NCBI GenBank assembly: GCA_018401695.1
Contig: JAGYKD010000002.1
Coordinates: forward strand, 531,740-595,739
DNA from: Flavobacteriales bacterium
Lineage (GTDB): Bacteria; Bacteroidota; Bacteroidia; CAIKAF01
Direction of reading: 5' to 3'
DNA: 64,000 bases
The notes beneath the pieces are model-generated. The model was given only the letters and a program-made list of their open reading frames with translations, did not search any database and was not told the origin of the DNA. Both the position numbers and the translations under genes were made by a program. Of the stretch, positions 17,587 through 25,900 are shown one piece after another. Each line of letters opens with the position of its first letter. Positions within the stretch are counted from its first letter, which is position 1.

Positions 17587-18837
17587 CTAAGAATTGGCTT
17601 CCGTTTCATGTTTGCTGCGCATTGGTCCTTTGTCCGGGAAAAATACGCCCTCCACTTTGCCCTGCAAATCCATTCCCAACCAAGGACTTAGGGGCTCACT
17701 TACTCGACTTTTACCCTCCGGATTCCAAAGGGTAAAGAAGGCCTTTTCTCCTACTTCTATTTTAGAAGTTTGTTTTTGCATGGCCTCTAAGGGGCCTTTG
17801 TGCAGCAAACGAACAAAGGCCCCGGCATCCATGTGCTCTTTTAGCATGGTCCAGGCGCCTAAACTAAAACCGGCCAGTTGAGAAGCCCCAAAGGCAGATG
17901 CAGGAAACTCCAGGTCTTTTTCGTCCGGGTGCCACGGTCTATGGTTGCTGCAAATAAAGCTAATGTCCCCCGCAACACAAGCTTTCAGCAATGCTTGCCG
18001 ACCTTCTGCACTGCGCAAAACGGGCCATTGCTTGTACCTTGTGTCAAACCCCACAAGGGATTCCTCGTCAAAAGCCAAATGCACGGCGCTGGTTCCTAAG
18101 ACCAAATTGGGAGTCCTTACATGCTCTATGGGCACACTAAGCACCGGAACCACCAAGCGGCCTCCACTTGCCTCCACCAGTGCAATAGCATACCGCAAGG
18201 CTTGCTCCTCTTCCCAAGCAGGGCTGCCTTTTAAGCCCAATTCCAAATGAATCTGCCCTTCGTGCACCGGTTTTTGGGCCATTGGTTTTTGAAGGAGAGT
18301 CCAAACCGCCTTTGCCTGTACGCTCAAATAGCTTAGGGCTACCTCCAATCGTTCCGGCCTAACTACATGATTTGGTCCATCGCTAAATCCGCAGGCTCCG
18401 GCCTCTGCCAAGCTCAATAAATCGCTCAAATCTTGTCCGCTATGATCTCGACTCAAGGAGGCCAAAGGAATGCAAAGCACCGGGCCACGTGCATAATGGT
18501 TCCTTAGGCCTTCCCAGGCGCTCACTTCATGGGCAGGATTGTGATCGGGTGGACTCACCTGAACCAGTCCAAGTCCGGCAGCTAAAGCATCCCGGTGCCA
18601 GTCGGCAATGCTTTGGCGCTGTTCTTCTTTTGGGGCAGCTCCATGATTCCAGGCATCCACCCAAACAGGCGAAATACAAGTGGCCTCTATGGTTTCGAAG
18701 GGTTCAGAGGGCTTAATATGGGAGCCTATGGCTTCTATTTGGCCGTCTTTAACCCATATATCCACCTCTTTACCATTAAAAGAACTTTCGGCATCGGTAA
18801 TCCGCACGGACTTAAAAAGGAAATGCTTTGTTGTCAT
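17587..18837 (-). CDS. dihydroorotase-like protein, probably catalytically inactive
   Basis: A 416-residue protein of the dihydroorotase/hydantoinase fold. The start at 18837 is preferred because its ATG overlaps the upstream TGA as ATGA; a longer start at 18855 is possible. Key ligands are missing. Where active enzymes have DxHxH, this has DAWNH (residues 61-65, Trp for the first His), and the usual TDHAP is SNHRP, losing the catalytic Asp. The rest of the pattern (FGASQLAGFSLGAW; WNPEGKSRVSEPLSPWLGMDLQGKV) follows dihydroorotases. Such inactive PyrC-like proteins can be structural partners of aspartate transcarbamoylase; that role is inference here. The upstream gene is a BatA-type protein. 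Confidence 0.8.
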   Translation of the reverse strand: MTTKHFLFKSVRITDAESSFNGKEVDIWVKDGQIEAIGSHIKPSEPFETIEATCISPVWVDAWNHGAAPKEEQRQSIADWHRDALAAGLGLVQVSPPDHNPAHEVSAWEGLRNHYARGPVLCIPLASLSRDHSGQDLSDLLSLAEAGACGFSDGPNHVVRPERLEVALSYLSVQAKAVWTLLQKPMAQKPVHEGQIHLELGLKGSPAWEEEQALRYAIALVEASGGRLVVPVLSVPIEHVRTPNLVLGTSAVHLAFDEESLVGFDTRYKQWPVLRSAEGRQALLKACVAGDISFICSNHRPWHPDEKDLEFPASAFGASQLAGFSLGAWTMLKEHMDAGAFVRLLHKGPLEAMQKQTSKIEVGEKAFFTLWNPEGKSRVSEPLSPWLGMDLQGKVEGVFFPDKGPMRSKHETEANS

Positions 18838-20849
18838 GGCCATAATTTCATCCATAAAATCTCAAGCGCCAAAGCCACCAAGGCCAAAAGTACGAGCCAT
18901 CGCCACCATTTTGGATCAGCAGCTGAGGTAATCAAAGCTCCACCACTTTGCATGTCGGTTGCTTGAATCAGAGAAATTTTTTCTTGAAGGGCTAAAGCCT
19001 GAATTTCTTTTTCAAAGTCGGTCAAATCCCAGAGTTCGGGATTAGATTCCCTGCGGTTGTAATTCACCCCCAATCTTAGCACCTCTTCTTCTCCGCGCAA
19101 AAAGCGGTAAAACCCGGCACGTGGTTCTACTCGGGCCATGCGCACCTGGTCTTTCCCGGCCACCGATTGCCGCAAAGCAATCCAAGATTCGCCTTCGAAT
19201 CGCCAAGGCGCAATACGATACACCGGGTCTTGAAGGGAAGGGTCTTTGGCAAAAGCATAGGGCATATCCTCGCCCACTACTTTGGTTTGTATGGAGGCAG
19301 GAGCCGCACTTAAAGCGATATTGAGCATGACAGGCACAAACAAGGCATGCTTGGAAAAATCGCTAAGGGGGCAAGCCATAAGCCATACTTTCCCGGGAAA
19401 ATCTCCTTGGTGTCCTGCCAACATCGGGCTACCATTCACCCAAGAAATCGGCACTTGCTGCAAACCCTCACCGGCTCGTTGCAGCTCGTAAGCCGGGCCT
19501 ATCTCCGGCAAGTCCATATCGGGGTCTACTCTATCAAAAACGTCTTTAAAAAAGGGATTATTGAGCTGCGGAAGTGCCATACGGGAAGCTTGGGCAAAAG
19601 GTGCTCCATAGCGCCAACCCAAATTTCGCCAAGCATTTAACTCCACTAAGCTTTCAGGACTACCCGGCACCACCAATACGCTCCCTCCGGCTTGCAAATG
19701 TCGGTCTAATGCCTGCTTCAATCCTCCCGGAAGTCCGGTCAATGCATGCAGCACCACCAAATCAGATGCACCCAGGGCATCTACCTCCAAACTTCGCTCA
19801 GGACTTCTTTGGAATTGAAATAAGGAGTCCTTGCCAAATAGTTTCTGCAAAGAGCTTTGGGCTTGGGAGCCATAAACTTCTAAGATTCGAATGCTTTTGG
19901 CTACTTCAAAGGCTAGGAAGTAATTGTTGTCAAAGGGCATTTGTCGGTCTTGAATATAGACCTCGGCATCGTGCCAGCCGGCTTCGGGCAATAAAAAACT
20001 GAAATGGACCGTACCCTTTGCCATGGGATCTATACTAAGGGTTACCGGAGGCTTTGGCTCCCCATCCAAGCGCAGATACACCGGTAAATCAATGCGCTGT
20101 TCCGCACTATGGTTGGTCATTTGAACACTAAGGGAAGCGGTTTGCCCGGCAAGCAATGCGGGCCGATCAAACCATACCGAATCGATGGACAAATTGGCCG
20201 CTAGTCCACTTTGAAAAGGCCAAATGCGCAACTTCGGAAAAGCTTCCGGCCATTGGGACGGAAAGGCAAAAGCCGATTTTTGCAAATCGGTAAGCCACAA
20301 CACCTCCGCAGGAGTCTCTGTTTGAGCTTGTCGTTGCAACAAAGCCTCCATGGAAGGGCTCTGCCCCCCAGAAAAACCTTGGGTCAACCGTTCTCTGGCT
20401 TCCGGCAAACTGCGCATCCGTTGATCTTCCGGCAGAAGCTCATTGGTAATCAACTGCACCTTATCGGTTTCTTTAAGTTGCCCTAAGAGCATCCGCAAGG
20501 CCTGTATGGCTTGGTCGCCAAGCAAGCCTTCGGAGCCTTCGGCCTCCATACTAAAGGACTGATCGAGGTAAATGAGCCAAGACCTTCCTGCCCCACCGGT
20601 CTGAGTTTCATTATTGGGCGTTGGCTGAGCAAAAAGCAGAATCAAAGCCACTAAGAAAAGCATGCGACTAGCCAACATGAGCCATTGGCGCAGTCGGTTT
20701 TTTACCCGTTCTTCTTCACGGATAGACTCAATTACTTGAACATTAGGAAAAAGGACCTTGCGGTACCTCCGAAAATGAATCAAATGCAAAATGAGCGGCA
20801 GCAGGGCCATCGGCAAAAACCACAACCATTCGGGGTGAACAAAGGCCAT
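18834..20849 (-). CDS. BatA-type membrane protein with von Willebrand A-like domain
   Basis: A 671-residue protein beginning with the BatA N-terminal domain (residues 1-80: membrane segment FLPMALLPLILHLIHF, then VLFPNVQVI and a second membrane segment MLFLVALILLFAQP). A vWA-like region follows with a DxSxS-type metal site in IYLDQSFSME, and a final membrane helix WWRWLVLLALVALALEILW ends the protein. This is a common Bacteroidota family, often near aerotolerance-type operons, with no proven activity. It overlaps the dihydroorotase-like gene by 4 bp (ATGA), implying translational coupling. Confidence 0.85.
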   Translation of the reverse strand: MAFVHPEWLWFLPMALLPLILHLIHFRRYRKVLFPNVQVIESIREEERVKNRLRQWLMLASRMLFLVALILLFAQPTPNNETQTGGAGRSWLIYLDQSFSMEAEGSEGLLGDQAIQALRMLLGQLKETDKVQLITNELLPEDQRMRSLPEARERLTQGFSGGQSPSMEALLQRQAQTETPAEVLWLTDLQKSAFAFPSQWPEAFPKLRIWPFQSGLAANLSIDSVWFDRPALLAGQTASLSVQMTNHSAEQRIDLPVYLRLDGEPKPPVTLSIDPMAKGTVHFSFLLPEAGWHDAEVYIQDRQMPFDNNYFLAFEVAKSIRILEVYGSQAQSSLQKLFGKDSLFQFQRSPERSLEVDALGASDLVVLHALTGLPGGLKQALDRHLQAGGSVLVVPGSPESLVELNAWRNLGWRYGAPFAQASRMALPQLNNPFFKDVFDRVDPDMDLPEIGPAYELQRAGEGLQQVPISWVNGSPMLAGHQGDFPGKVWLMACPLSDFSKHALFVPVMLNIALSAAPASIQTKVVGEDMPYAFAKDPSLQDPVYRIAPWRFEGESWIALRQSVAGKDQVRMARVEPRAGFYRFLRGEEEVLRLGVNYNRRESNPELWDLTDFEKEIQALALQEKISLIQATDMQSGGALITSAADPKWWRWLVLLALVALALEILWMKLWP

Positions 20850-20853
20850 AGGA

Positions 20854-20861
20854 CAAAAATA
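20854..20861 (-). promoter_or_regulatory. TAnnTTTG -7 box before the BatA-type gene
   Basis: The minus strand reads TATTTTTG, ending 4 nt before the ATG at 20849. It fits the Bacteroidota -7 consensus and would give an almost leaderless mRNA. No clear -33 TTTG is seen at the usual distance, so confidence is limited. Confidence 0.35.
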
Positions 20862-20900
20862 CCAAAATAAAGAGACTGTTTAAGCCTTAAAAGTCCGGAT

Positions 20901-21374
20901 TTAACCTCCACAAAATCTGTCGGCACAAACCGAGCTGGCAAAGGCATCGGGTTTGCTCACAAAGGTGTAGCCCATGCTTTTGATATAACCCATAGCTTCT
21001 TGATAACTGGCATGGCTTGGGAATTTGGGGTCCCGGTTGATATCGGCATGGATTTCCATTTCCAGCTTCAATTCTTTGGCGAGTGCGTCGAGGGCATAAG
21101 CCGTTTCAATGGAATAGGCGATTTCGGTCATCATGCGTTCTTTGAGGCTCATAAGGGGCTGATTGCGTCTTTGGTGCACGAACATAAAACCACCATTTCG
21201 CACCACCACAAATACAATGGCGGTGGCAAAATGCACTTTTCCGGTTACAATTTGTGAATCTGTGCCTATGCAAAGCCTAAGCGCATGGCCTTCTGCACGT
21301 ATGCGCTCCACCGCTGCACGCACTTCCTGTTCCAAAGGCATTTCCAGGGCCCTCCCATCAAAATATCGCCACAT
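20901..21374 (-). CDS. YkuK-like RNase H-fold protein (DUF458)
   Basis: A 157-residue protein resembling the B. subtilis YkuK/DUF458 family, which has an RNase H-like fold. Supporting blocks: an N-terminal DGR, CIGTDSQIVTGKVHFATAIVF, a central acidic helix ERMMTEIAYSIETAYALDAL, HADINRDPKFPSHASYQEAMGYIKSMGY, and the conserved end KPDAFASSVCADRFC. Function is not established; a nuclease role is only suggested by fold. It stands alone, with the REP hairpins and GC island at 21447-21660 on its 5' side. Confidence 0.78.
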   Translation of the reverse strand: MWRYFDGRALEMPLEQEVRAAVERIRAEGHALRLCIGTDSQIVTGKVHFATAIVFVVVRNGGFMFVHQRRNQPLMSLKERMMTEIAYSIETAYALDALAKELKLEMEIHADINRDPKFPSHASYQEAMGYIKSMGYTFVSKPDAFASSVCADRFCGG

Positions 21375-21446
21375 GAGAATAAAAATAACAAAATGGTGGA
21401 AATGTTCAGCACACCATCCACAGACAAGGTATCCCCCTCATCACTC

Positions 21447-21532
21447 AGAGACGGGAGGCATCCCGTCTTTACTTTATCCTTGAGAGACGGGAGGCATCCC
21501 GAGAGACGGGAGGCATCCCGTCTTTACTTTAT
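21447..21532. repeat. three REP-type hairpins, GACGGGAGGCATCCCGTC family
   Basis: Three near-identical copies of a short palindrome (GACGGG AGGCAT CCCGTC), at 21447-21477, 21481-21501 and 21502-21532. The first and third carry the same tail TTTACTTTAT; the middle copy is cut at its 3' stem and joined directly to the third. The form resembles repetitive extragenic palindromes spread by RAYT transposases. It lies just left of GC-rich island G. Confidence 0.8.
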
Positions 21533-21660
21533 GCGCCCCGGCGGAGTTGGAAAGCCCGGAATGGGAAAGCCCGGTAGGCTTAGCGGGCGGAGGCTGAGGA
21601 ACGAAGCCCACGTACTGCTTAGCCGTCCGTGGCTTTTCCATGAGGACTTGGAAACGGAGA
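21531..21660 (+). repeat. GC-rich intergenic island (island G)
   Basis: A GC-rich block directly following the hairpins. It starts GCGCCCCGGCGGAG and contains GGCTGAGGAACGAAG, comparable to the GGCGAGGAAG core of the other islands. Membership in the family is weaker than for islands B, C and D because the CCGGATA end is not visible. No gene is seen. Confidence 0.4.
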
Positions 21661-21684
21661 CGGAAAAGGCGCCCCCCTAATTAA

Positions 21685-22164
21685 TCAATATATACTCCAC
21701 TGAATCCGTTTCACTGTTTCGGCTAAATAACTGCCGCCAAGGTCAGTGTCGGTGCCGTCTTGGGTCCAAATTTCGATGCGAAGTCTTTGTCCGGGGAATT
21801 CCCAAAGGGCTTCGTCATAATCAGGGCCACCGCTGCGTCGATAGCTTGGTTCCCCGAGTTTTTGCAGACAGAATGGCCAAGTATCGCCGAGTGCTAGTCC
21901 GGCCAATTTTCCGGAAAATCCGGTGCCGCCTTGAAACCAGCCGGCGACCAAGCCAGTGATGCGCTGTTCTTTGGGGTCGGTATAGACCAGCATGCCGATG
22001 GGGGCGTAAACGTGCAAATTGCCCAGGCTTTTTAGGGGTTCGCCACGGGTAGCTTTAAATTCCGCAAAGGAAGAGTTCAAGAGCCCCTCCGGGCCATTTT
22101 TTGTGCGCTTTGCGCTTTGACAAGCGGCAAGACATAACATTAAAAAAAGCCCAATCCACCTCAT
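21685..22164 (-). CDS. small lipoprotein of unknown function
   Basis: A 159-residue protein with a lipoprotein signal (MRWIGLFLMLCLAACQSAKR; lipobox LAAC, Cys 15), so it is probably anchored in a membrane facing the periplasm or exterior. The body has no family I recognise; it mentions-like features of a globular domain with several aromatic residues (LQKLGEPSYRRSGGPDYDEALWEF). It overlaps the crotonase stop by 4 bp and is the last gene of the paaZ operon. The linkage may be only transcriptional. Confidence 0.7.
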   Translation of the reverse strand: MRWIGLFLMLCLAACQSAKRTKNGPEGLLNSSFAEFKATRGEPLKSLGNLHVYAPIGMLVYTDPKEQRITGLVAGWFQGGTGFSGKLAGLALGDTWPFCLQKLGEPSYRRSGGPDYDEALWEFPGQRLRIEIWTQDGTDTDLGGSYLAETVKRIQWSIY

Positions 22165-22931
22165 GCCTTTCTAAATCCGGCTAAAATTTGACGAGCGGCA
22201 GGCTCCAAAATCAAACGTCCTGAAATGGCGGCTCGTTCTGCTAAAAGCATGTCCCAGTGCTCGGTTCCTGCCCAGGCAACGCGCTTTAATTCCCGCATGG
22301 CATCGGGACTGCTTTCGGAAAGGCTTTGGGCCAAGTGGCCAATGGCCGCATCTAAATCATCATGGGTTTCAAAAACATCCATAAACAGGCCTTTTTCCCT
22401 TGCCCATTGTGCCGAGCGCCAATTGGTGGCATGTATGGCCAAATCGGTAAAGGCCGAAGTGCCCATTTTGCGTTCTACGGCAGGACCTACCACAAAAGGG
22501 CCAATACCCACGGCCAGTTCGCTGAGTTTTACCGAAGCCGACTGATGGGCCAAGCAATAGTCGGTGGCCGCGGCAACCCCTACTCCCCCACCAACCGCTT
22601 TTCCTTGCACCCGGCCAATGACAAAAACCGGCACCTTTTGTATGGCCTGAATGACCCGTGCAAAGCCCATAAAAAAGTCATCGGCAGCAGCTCGGTTGTC
22701 TATGGCCAGCAGTTCATCGAAAGAGGCTCCGGCACAAAAGGCCTTTTCACCCTTGCTTTTAAGCACCAAGACCCGATTTTGGGGGCGGTTGCCTTCTTCG
22801 GTAATGGTTTGAGCCAGAGAGGCAAGTACCTTACCCGGCAAGCTGTTGCTTTTGGGGTGAAAAAAAGTAAGGGTAGCGATACCCTCGTGGTGGTGGACTT
22901 CTACGCCACCTTCGTGGATCCAATCGTTCAT
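22161..22931 (-). CDS. enoyl-CoA hydratase/isomerase (crotonase) family protein
   Basis: A 256-residue crotonase-fold protein. The start at 22931 (MNDWIHEGGVEV) is chosen because it overlaps the upstream TGA as ATGA; a start at 23006 would add 25 residues read from the neighbour's frame. The oxyanion-hole region AFCAGASFDELLAI and the GKAVGGGVGVAAATDYCLAH block are present. The second catalytic-Glu region LSELAVGIGPFVVG keeps one Glu, but the other usual Glu position is not evident. The likely substrate is an enoyl-CoA made or used with PaaZ, its operon partner; the exact reaction is not known. Confidence 0.85.
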   Translation of the reverse strand: MNDWIHEGGVEVHHHEGIATLTFFHPKSNSLPGKVLASLAQTITEEGNRPQNRVLVLKSKGEKAFCAGASFDELLAIDNRAAADDFFMGFARVIQAIQKVPVFVIGRVQGKAVGGGVGVAAATDYCLAHQSASVKLSELAVGIGPFVVGPAVERKMGTSAFTDLAIHATNWRSAQWAREKGLFMDVFETHDDLDAAIGHLAQSLSESSPDAMRELKRVAWAGTEHWDMLLAERAAISGRLILEPAARQILAGFRKA

Positions 22932-23281
22932 GGGAATGTTTGATTTTCGGGCGTGGCGTGCCATGCGTGAATTTCGGTAATGGCAGAAACATAAGCCGCA
23001 TACCATTGGTTGCCGTGGTTTTTGGCTTGCTTGTGTAATGGGTCCGTACGCCAGGCATCAATAGCTTCTTTGCTTTCCCAGTAGGAAATAAAAATGCCTC
23101 GGTTGCCGGCGTATACCGACTCGTAGCCCAAGTAGCCGGGCAGCTGTGTCACCCGTTCTAAGGTAGCGCGATCCATGGCTTCGTAGCCTTGCAAATCGTT
23201 GCTTCGCTCCAGAGAAAAAATAACGGCAAATCGGGGAATATTAATATTCTCCGGGTGCAACCACCGGATGAGCCTACTCAT
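22928..23281 (-). CDS. antibiotic biosynthesis monooxygenase (ABM)-like small protein
   Basis: A 117-residue dimeric ferredoxin-like fold protein of the ABM group: FAVIFSLERS, MDRATLERVTQLPGYLGYESV, GIFISYWESKEAIDAWRTDP and HKQAKNHG form the family pattern. Members range from cofactor-free monooxygenases to haem-degrading or structural proteins, so no reaction is assigned. It overlaps paaZ upstream and the crotonase downstream by 4 bp each (ATGA), giving a tightly coupled three-gene unit. Confidence 0.8.
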   Translation of the reverse strand: MSRLIRWLHPENINIPRFAVIFSLERSNDLQGYEAMDRATLERVTQLPGYLGYESVYAGNRGIFISYWESKEAIDAWRTDPLHKQAKNHGNQWYAAYVSAITEIHAWHATPENQTFP

Positions 23282-25347
23282 GCTTCTTTTCGTTGTACTA
23301 GGGTTAAGATGGTTGCGAGAGCTACCACTTCATCGGTTTCGTCGTATACTTCAACATGCCACTTCACAATTCCACGAGGAATGTCTTCTTCCGTTTTTTG
23401 TTCTTGGGCAATTTTTTCTTTAACGGTAAGCCGCACGCCAATGGTAGAGCCCACATACACCGGTTTGGTAAAGCGGCATTCTTCCAAGCCATAATTGGCC
23501 AAAACCGGGCCTTTTTTGGGTTCGACGAACAAACCAGCAGCAGCGCTCAAAATAAAATAACCGTGGGCTACCCTTTTTTCGAACAGTGTTCCCTCCAGGG
23601 ATGTTTCGTCCATGTGGGCATAGAAATTATCGCCGCTAATGTTGGCAAAATTAACGATATCGGTTTCGGTTACCGTGCGTTTGTGGGTGGTGAGGCTATC
23701 GCCAATTTGTAATTCTTCGAAGTACTTACGGAACGGATGTATTGAATCTTCGTGGCGTTTTGCGCCGGGTTGATAAACTTGAGTAATGGCCATAATGGTG
23801 GTAGGAGAACCTTGAATGGCGGTGCGTTGCATGTAGTGCATTACCCCACGAATTCCGCCCATTTCCTCGCCGCCACCGGCACGTCCGGGACCGCCATGCA
23901 CCAAGTGAGGCATAGGCGATCCATGACCGGTACTCTCTTTGGCGCAGTCGCGGTTGTTAACCAAAAGTCGACCGTGCATGCAAGCACTGCCTAACACCAC
24001 TTCTTTAACAAAAGCATTGTCGTAGCTTACGATGGAACCCACGAGGCTTCCTTCGCCCATTTTGGCTAAGGCTATGGCTTCTTCGGTGCTATCGTAACCC
24101 ATGAGTGTGCTTACAGGACCAAATGCCTCCAAGGTATGTGCGGTGGTGTCTTCCAGAGGCTTTAATGACTGCAATAAAATAGGCGGCAAAAAGGCGCCTT
24201 TTTCCTTATCGCCTCCCATCAAGTCGTAGTGGTCTAGGTCGCCATGCACCAATTGGCAAGAAGCCAACAATTGCTGCACCTTTTCGCGCACATCGGTTTG
24301 TTGACTTTTTCCGGCCAAGGGCCCCATGCGTACTCCCTCTTGGCGGGGATCGCCCATGGTATTTTTACTCAGCTTAGCGATCAAAGCTTTGCTTACTTCT
24401 TCGATGAGCGGATTAGGAACTATGGCACGTCGGATGGCGGTACATTTTTGTCCGGCTTTTACGGTCATTTCGCGCAGCACGTCCTTTACAAACAAGTCGA
24501 ATTCAAGAGTACCGGGCACGGCATCGGGTCCCAAAATACAGCAATTCAAAGAGTCGGCTTCCATATTGAAGCGCACCGAATTGCGAATGATGGCAGGATT
24601 GGCGCGCAATTTATAGCCAGTTTCGGCCGATCCGGTGAGGGTAACCACATCTTGGCTTTGCACAAAATCCAGCATATTGCCGGCGCTTCCACACACCAAT
24701 TGAAGTGCGCTTTCGGGCAAAATGCCTGAAGCAATGATGTCGCGCACCACCAATTCGGTAAGAAAGCTGGTGAGGGTGGCAGGTTTAACCAAACATGGAA
24801 CGCCTGCCAAAAGGTTTACTGCAATTTTTTCCAGCATGCCCCAAACCGGGAAGTTGAAGGCGTTGATATGGATGGCAATCCCTTCTAAGGGAACCGCAAT
24901 GTGGTGGCCAATAAAGGTGCCTTCCTTGCTCAACATTTCGGGATTACCATCTACATAAAAGGGCGTGTTGGGCAATTCACGGCGTCCTTTTGAGGCATAC
25001 ACAAATAAGTTGCCTATGCCCCCGTCAATGTCGATCCAGGAATCGACTTTGGTGGCGCCTGTAGCTGCCGAAAGCGCGTAATAGGTCTTTTTGCGTTCGG
25101 TAAGATACATGGCCAAGGCTTTGAGCATGCGGCCTCTTTCGTGAAAGGTCATGGCCCGCAGTTTGGGGCCACCGGTTTTGCGACCGTAAGTCAAGATGTC
25201 TTGGTAATCTAGCCCTTGGGTTGTAGCTCTGGCGATAGCTTCTCCGGTGGAGGCATCGAACAGCAATTGTCCATCGCCCTCGCCAAATTCCCAGCGGCCA
25301 AGCACATAATTCCCTAATTTCTTTAGATCGGTTTGTACGTTGCTCAT
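23278..25347 (-). CDS. paaZ: PaaZ-type bifunctional aldehyde dehydrogenase / MaoC-like hydratase
   Basis: A 689-residue fusion: an aldehyde dehydrogenase domain (about 1-510, catalytic cysteine in [14 protein letters not shown]) followed by a MaoC-type hydratase domain (about 530-689, with [19 protein letters not shown] and [15 protein letters not shown]). In phenylacetate breakdown PaaZ hydrolyses the oxepin-CoA ring and oxidises the resulting semialdehyde. None of the other paa genes (paaABCDE, paaK, paaJ) is in the window, so the pathway may be completed elsewhere or the enzyme may serve another aromatic or aldehyde route. Start and length are normal for the fusion. Confidence 0.92.
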   Translation of the reverse strand: MSNVQTDLKKLGNYVLGRWEFGEGDGQLLFDASTGEAIARATTQGLDYQDILTYGRKTGGPKLRAMTFHERGRMLKALAMYLTERKKTYYALSAATGATKVDSWIDIDGGIGNLFVYASKGRRELPNTPFYVDGNPEMLSKEGTFIGHHIAVPLEGIAIHINAFNFPVWGMLEKIAVNLLAGVPCLVKPATLTSFLTELVVRDIIASGILPESALQLVCGSAGNMLDFVQSQDVVTLTGSAETGYKLRANPAIIRNSVRFNMEADSLNCCILGPDAVPGTLEFDLFVKDVLREMTVKAGQKCTAIRRAIVPNPLIEEVSKALIAKLSKNTMGDPRQEGVRMGPLAGKSQQTDVREKVQQLLASCQLVHGDLDHYDLMGGDKEKGAFLPPILLQSLKPLEDTTAHTLEAFGPVSTLMGYDSTEEAIALAKMGEGSLVGSIVSYDNAFVKEVVLGSACMHGRLLVNNRDCAKESTGHGSPMPHLVHGGPGRAGGGEEMGGIRGVMHYMQRTAIQGSPTTIMAITQVYQPGAKRHEDSIHPFRKYFEELQIGDSLTTHKRTVTETDIVNFANISGDNFYAHMDETSLEGTLFEKRVAHGYFILSAAAGLFVEPKKGPVLANYGLEECRFTKPVYVGSTIGVRLTVKEKIAQEQKTEEDIPRGIVKWHVEVYDETDEVVALATILTLVQRKEA

Positions 25348-25365
25348 AGTCTTATGTATTTTAGG

Positions 25366-25716
25366 TTAAGACAGCCAAGCATCAAACAAGCGGTTGATCA
25401 TGGCATTTTCTTTTTCGTTCAGTTGATTGTCGGCCCTTACCAGGTGCAAAGCTTCAATGATAAAAGCTTTGCGTTGCTTGCGGTCGGAGTGAATGTAGAA
25501 TTGGTCGGCAGCCTCATCAAAGGCAACGAATAAGTCTTCGGATGCAATACGTTCCAGTTCCAGATCTATTAATGCTTCGTCAAGCAAGGTGCCCAAGTTT
25601 CGGCGGGTATATTCTTTGAGATATGCCCGAGCATGTTCCCCATGTTCCGACTCTAAAGTGGATAAGATTTTCAACATGCGGTATGCCGCCGCATCGCGTT
25701 TGTACTGCGCATCCAT
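25366..25716 (-). CDS. TerB-like small protein of unknown function
   Basis: A 116-residue, mostly helical, charged protein. The start at 25716 is chosen because AGGA lies 6-7 nt upstream; an earlier ATG at 25770 would extend it, and the longest frame runs into the lon promoter. The C-terminal end (LVRADNQLNEKENAMINRLF) resembles the acidic helix pair of TerB/DjlA-type domains, but the match is only suggestive. It is 18 nt upstream of paaZ on the same strand and divergent from lon. Confidence 0.55.
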   Translation of the reverse strand: MDAQYKRDAAAYRMLKILSTLESEHGEHARAYLKEYTRRNLGTLLDEALIDLELERIASEDLFVAFDEAADQFYIHSDRKQRKAFIIEALHLVRADNQLNEKENAMINRLFDAWLS

Positions 25717-25813
25717 TTGATTCCTAATTTCCGGCTCAAGGTAGCAAAAGCCGCCTTTTTCACCATACATTTCCAAAATTTTAAGGCATTTTCGTGCATT
25801 ACAAACGTTGGCA

Positions 25814-25863
25814 TGGTATGGGTATTGTATACCAGTAGAACGGCTTAAAACTGGCTTAAAACT
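25814..25863 (+). promoter_or_regulatory. inverted repeat and 11-bp tandem repeat upstream of lon
   Basis: TGGTAT-N9-ATACCA is a perfect 6-bp inverted repeat at 25814-25834, followed by two exact copies of GGCTTAAAACT (25842-25852 and 25853-25863). Both lie between 87 and 38 bp before the lon ATG. The palindrome has the geometry of a repressor operator. It is not the CIRCE element (TTAGCACTC-N9-GAGTGCTAA). A stress-response role is inference from lon being a heat-shock protease. Confidence 0.45.
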
Positions 25864-25900
25864 GGCCTTGATACGACAAAATGACAGCCGAAAGGACATT

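Noticed and set aside
25814..25834. CIRCE heat-shock operator before lon
   Set aside because: The arms TGGTAT/ATACCA do not match TTAGCACTC/GAGTGCTAA, although the 9-nt spacing is the same.
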